Assembly (NCBI GenBank): GCA_914767715.1
Contig: OU612071.1
Coordinates: forward strand, 11,205,493-11,269,492
Reading direction: 5' to 3'
Origin: Membranipora membranacea
Taxonomy: Eukaryota; Bryozoa; Gymnolaemata; Cheilostomatida; Membraniporidae
Length of the DNA: 64,000 nt
How positions within the stretch are numbered: position 1 is the first letter of the stretch; each line of letters begins with the position of its first letter. The notes under the pieces are model-generated. The model saw only the letters and a program-made list of their open reading frames with translations, ran no database searches and was not told where the DNA came from. The translations under genes and the position numbers were made by a program. Below are positions 63,501 to 64,000 of the stretch, piece after piece.

Positions 63501-64000
63501 TACACAAGCAAAACTTATGGAACTAGACCATGCAGCTATGAGTAGTGGTAGAGTACGTCCTAGCCTGTCTTGACAAGCTGTTTGGTGGGGGGGGGGACAA
63601 AGCTTACTCCCCCCTCCGACCGAACAAAGATGTTCGAGAAAGGCTAGGTACGTTGTAGTGTTAGAAGGTGACATTATGCGCGCAGTGGGGTGTCACCCAT
63701 TAGGTTACGATGAATTGTTATACCAGAAGTCGGCTATATAAAGGGTACATGTATTGTAGATATTACATTACCGGATACCGATAGGCATTAAATAGTTTAT
63801 CTATGGCAGTAGTAGTAGGTAGCAGTATAGCTCATAATCATATCATGTAACTTTTAGTGTCTTATGTTATTGAAGGCTCAGCCTTGGCCAACTTTTACGT
63901 TTTATGTGTGTCCAGATTTGTAAGAATGATACTCAGTTTTTTGTGCACCTCTATTTGTTAGATTTGTATTTAGCATGACGTGTTTACTCTACCCTCAAAC
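60546..64000. other. Putative intron and downstream sequence, no exon identified
   Basis: AT-rich sequence. Contains a perfect 30-bp palindrome at 62403-62432, centred on AGATATATCT, a G run at about 63586-63594 and an AATAAA near 61936. I saw no second EF-hand with the required phase 0. Confidence 0.4.

Overview
The window is eukaryotic, from an invertebrate animal. Genes are split by spliceosomal introns with GT-AG borders, the base composition is AT-rich, and one gene is an unmistakable animal-type ribosomal protein S5. The small compact genes, many EGF modules, IAP-like BIR exons and numerous short inverted-repeat elements would fit a sponge or another non-bilaterian, but the species call is an inference. 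I rebuilt the genes exon by exon from reading frame, splice sites and intron phase. No RNA evidence or similarity search was available.

Left part (1-20.5 kb): the last exon of an unknown plus-strand gene (1-123) is followed by two divergent paralogous genes. The minus-strand gene (759-5509) and the plus-strand gene (11505-20498) share a succession of BIR (baculoviral IAP repeat) zinc folds, the same intron positions inside the folds and the same linker motifs. The plus-strand gene adds an N-terminal RING finger and a TRAF-type zinc finger before its three BIRs. This TRAF-like head with an IAP-like body is the reverse of the usual IAP order and is the most interesting system in the window. The 6 kb between the two starts holds nested foldback elements and a MITE.

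Middle (20.5-31.1 kb): a tRNA-derived SINE, then a BEL/Pao LTR retrotransposon (20894-27322) with both LTRs and a 5-bp target duplication. It is dead: its gag is interrupted by another transposon and most of its pol is deleted. Next comes RPS5 on the minus strand (28111-30257), with a 5'-TOP leader exon and two related intronic segments that fold like H/ACA snoRNAs.

Right part (31.1-64 kb): a minisatellite and a 21-bp repeat lie upstream of a 16-exon plus-strand gene (33375-55064). It encodes a 642-residue type I membrane protein with about 13 EGF-like modules and a short basic tail. Its introns carry a perfect-looking 1021-bp tandem duplication, several foldback elements and an exact 69-bp hairpin. 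After a long 3' and intergenic stretch, a TATA box, a 5' UTR exon and the first coding exon of an EF-hand protein appear at 59974-60545; the rest of that gene is not recognised here. Genes alternate in strand: the BIR pair is divergent, and RPS5 and the EGF gene are divergent.
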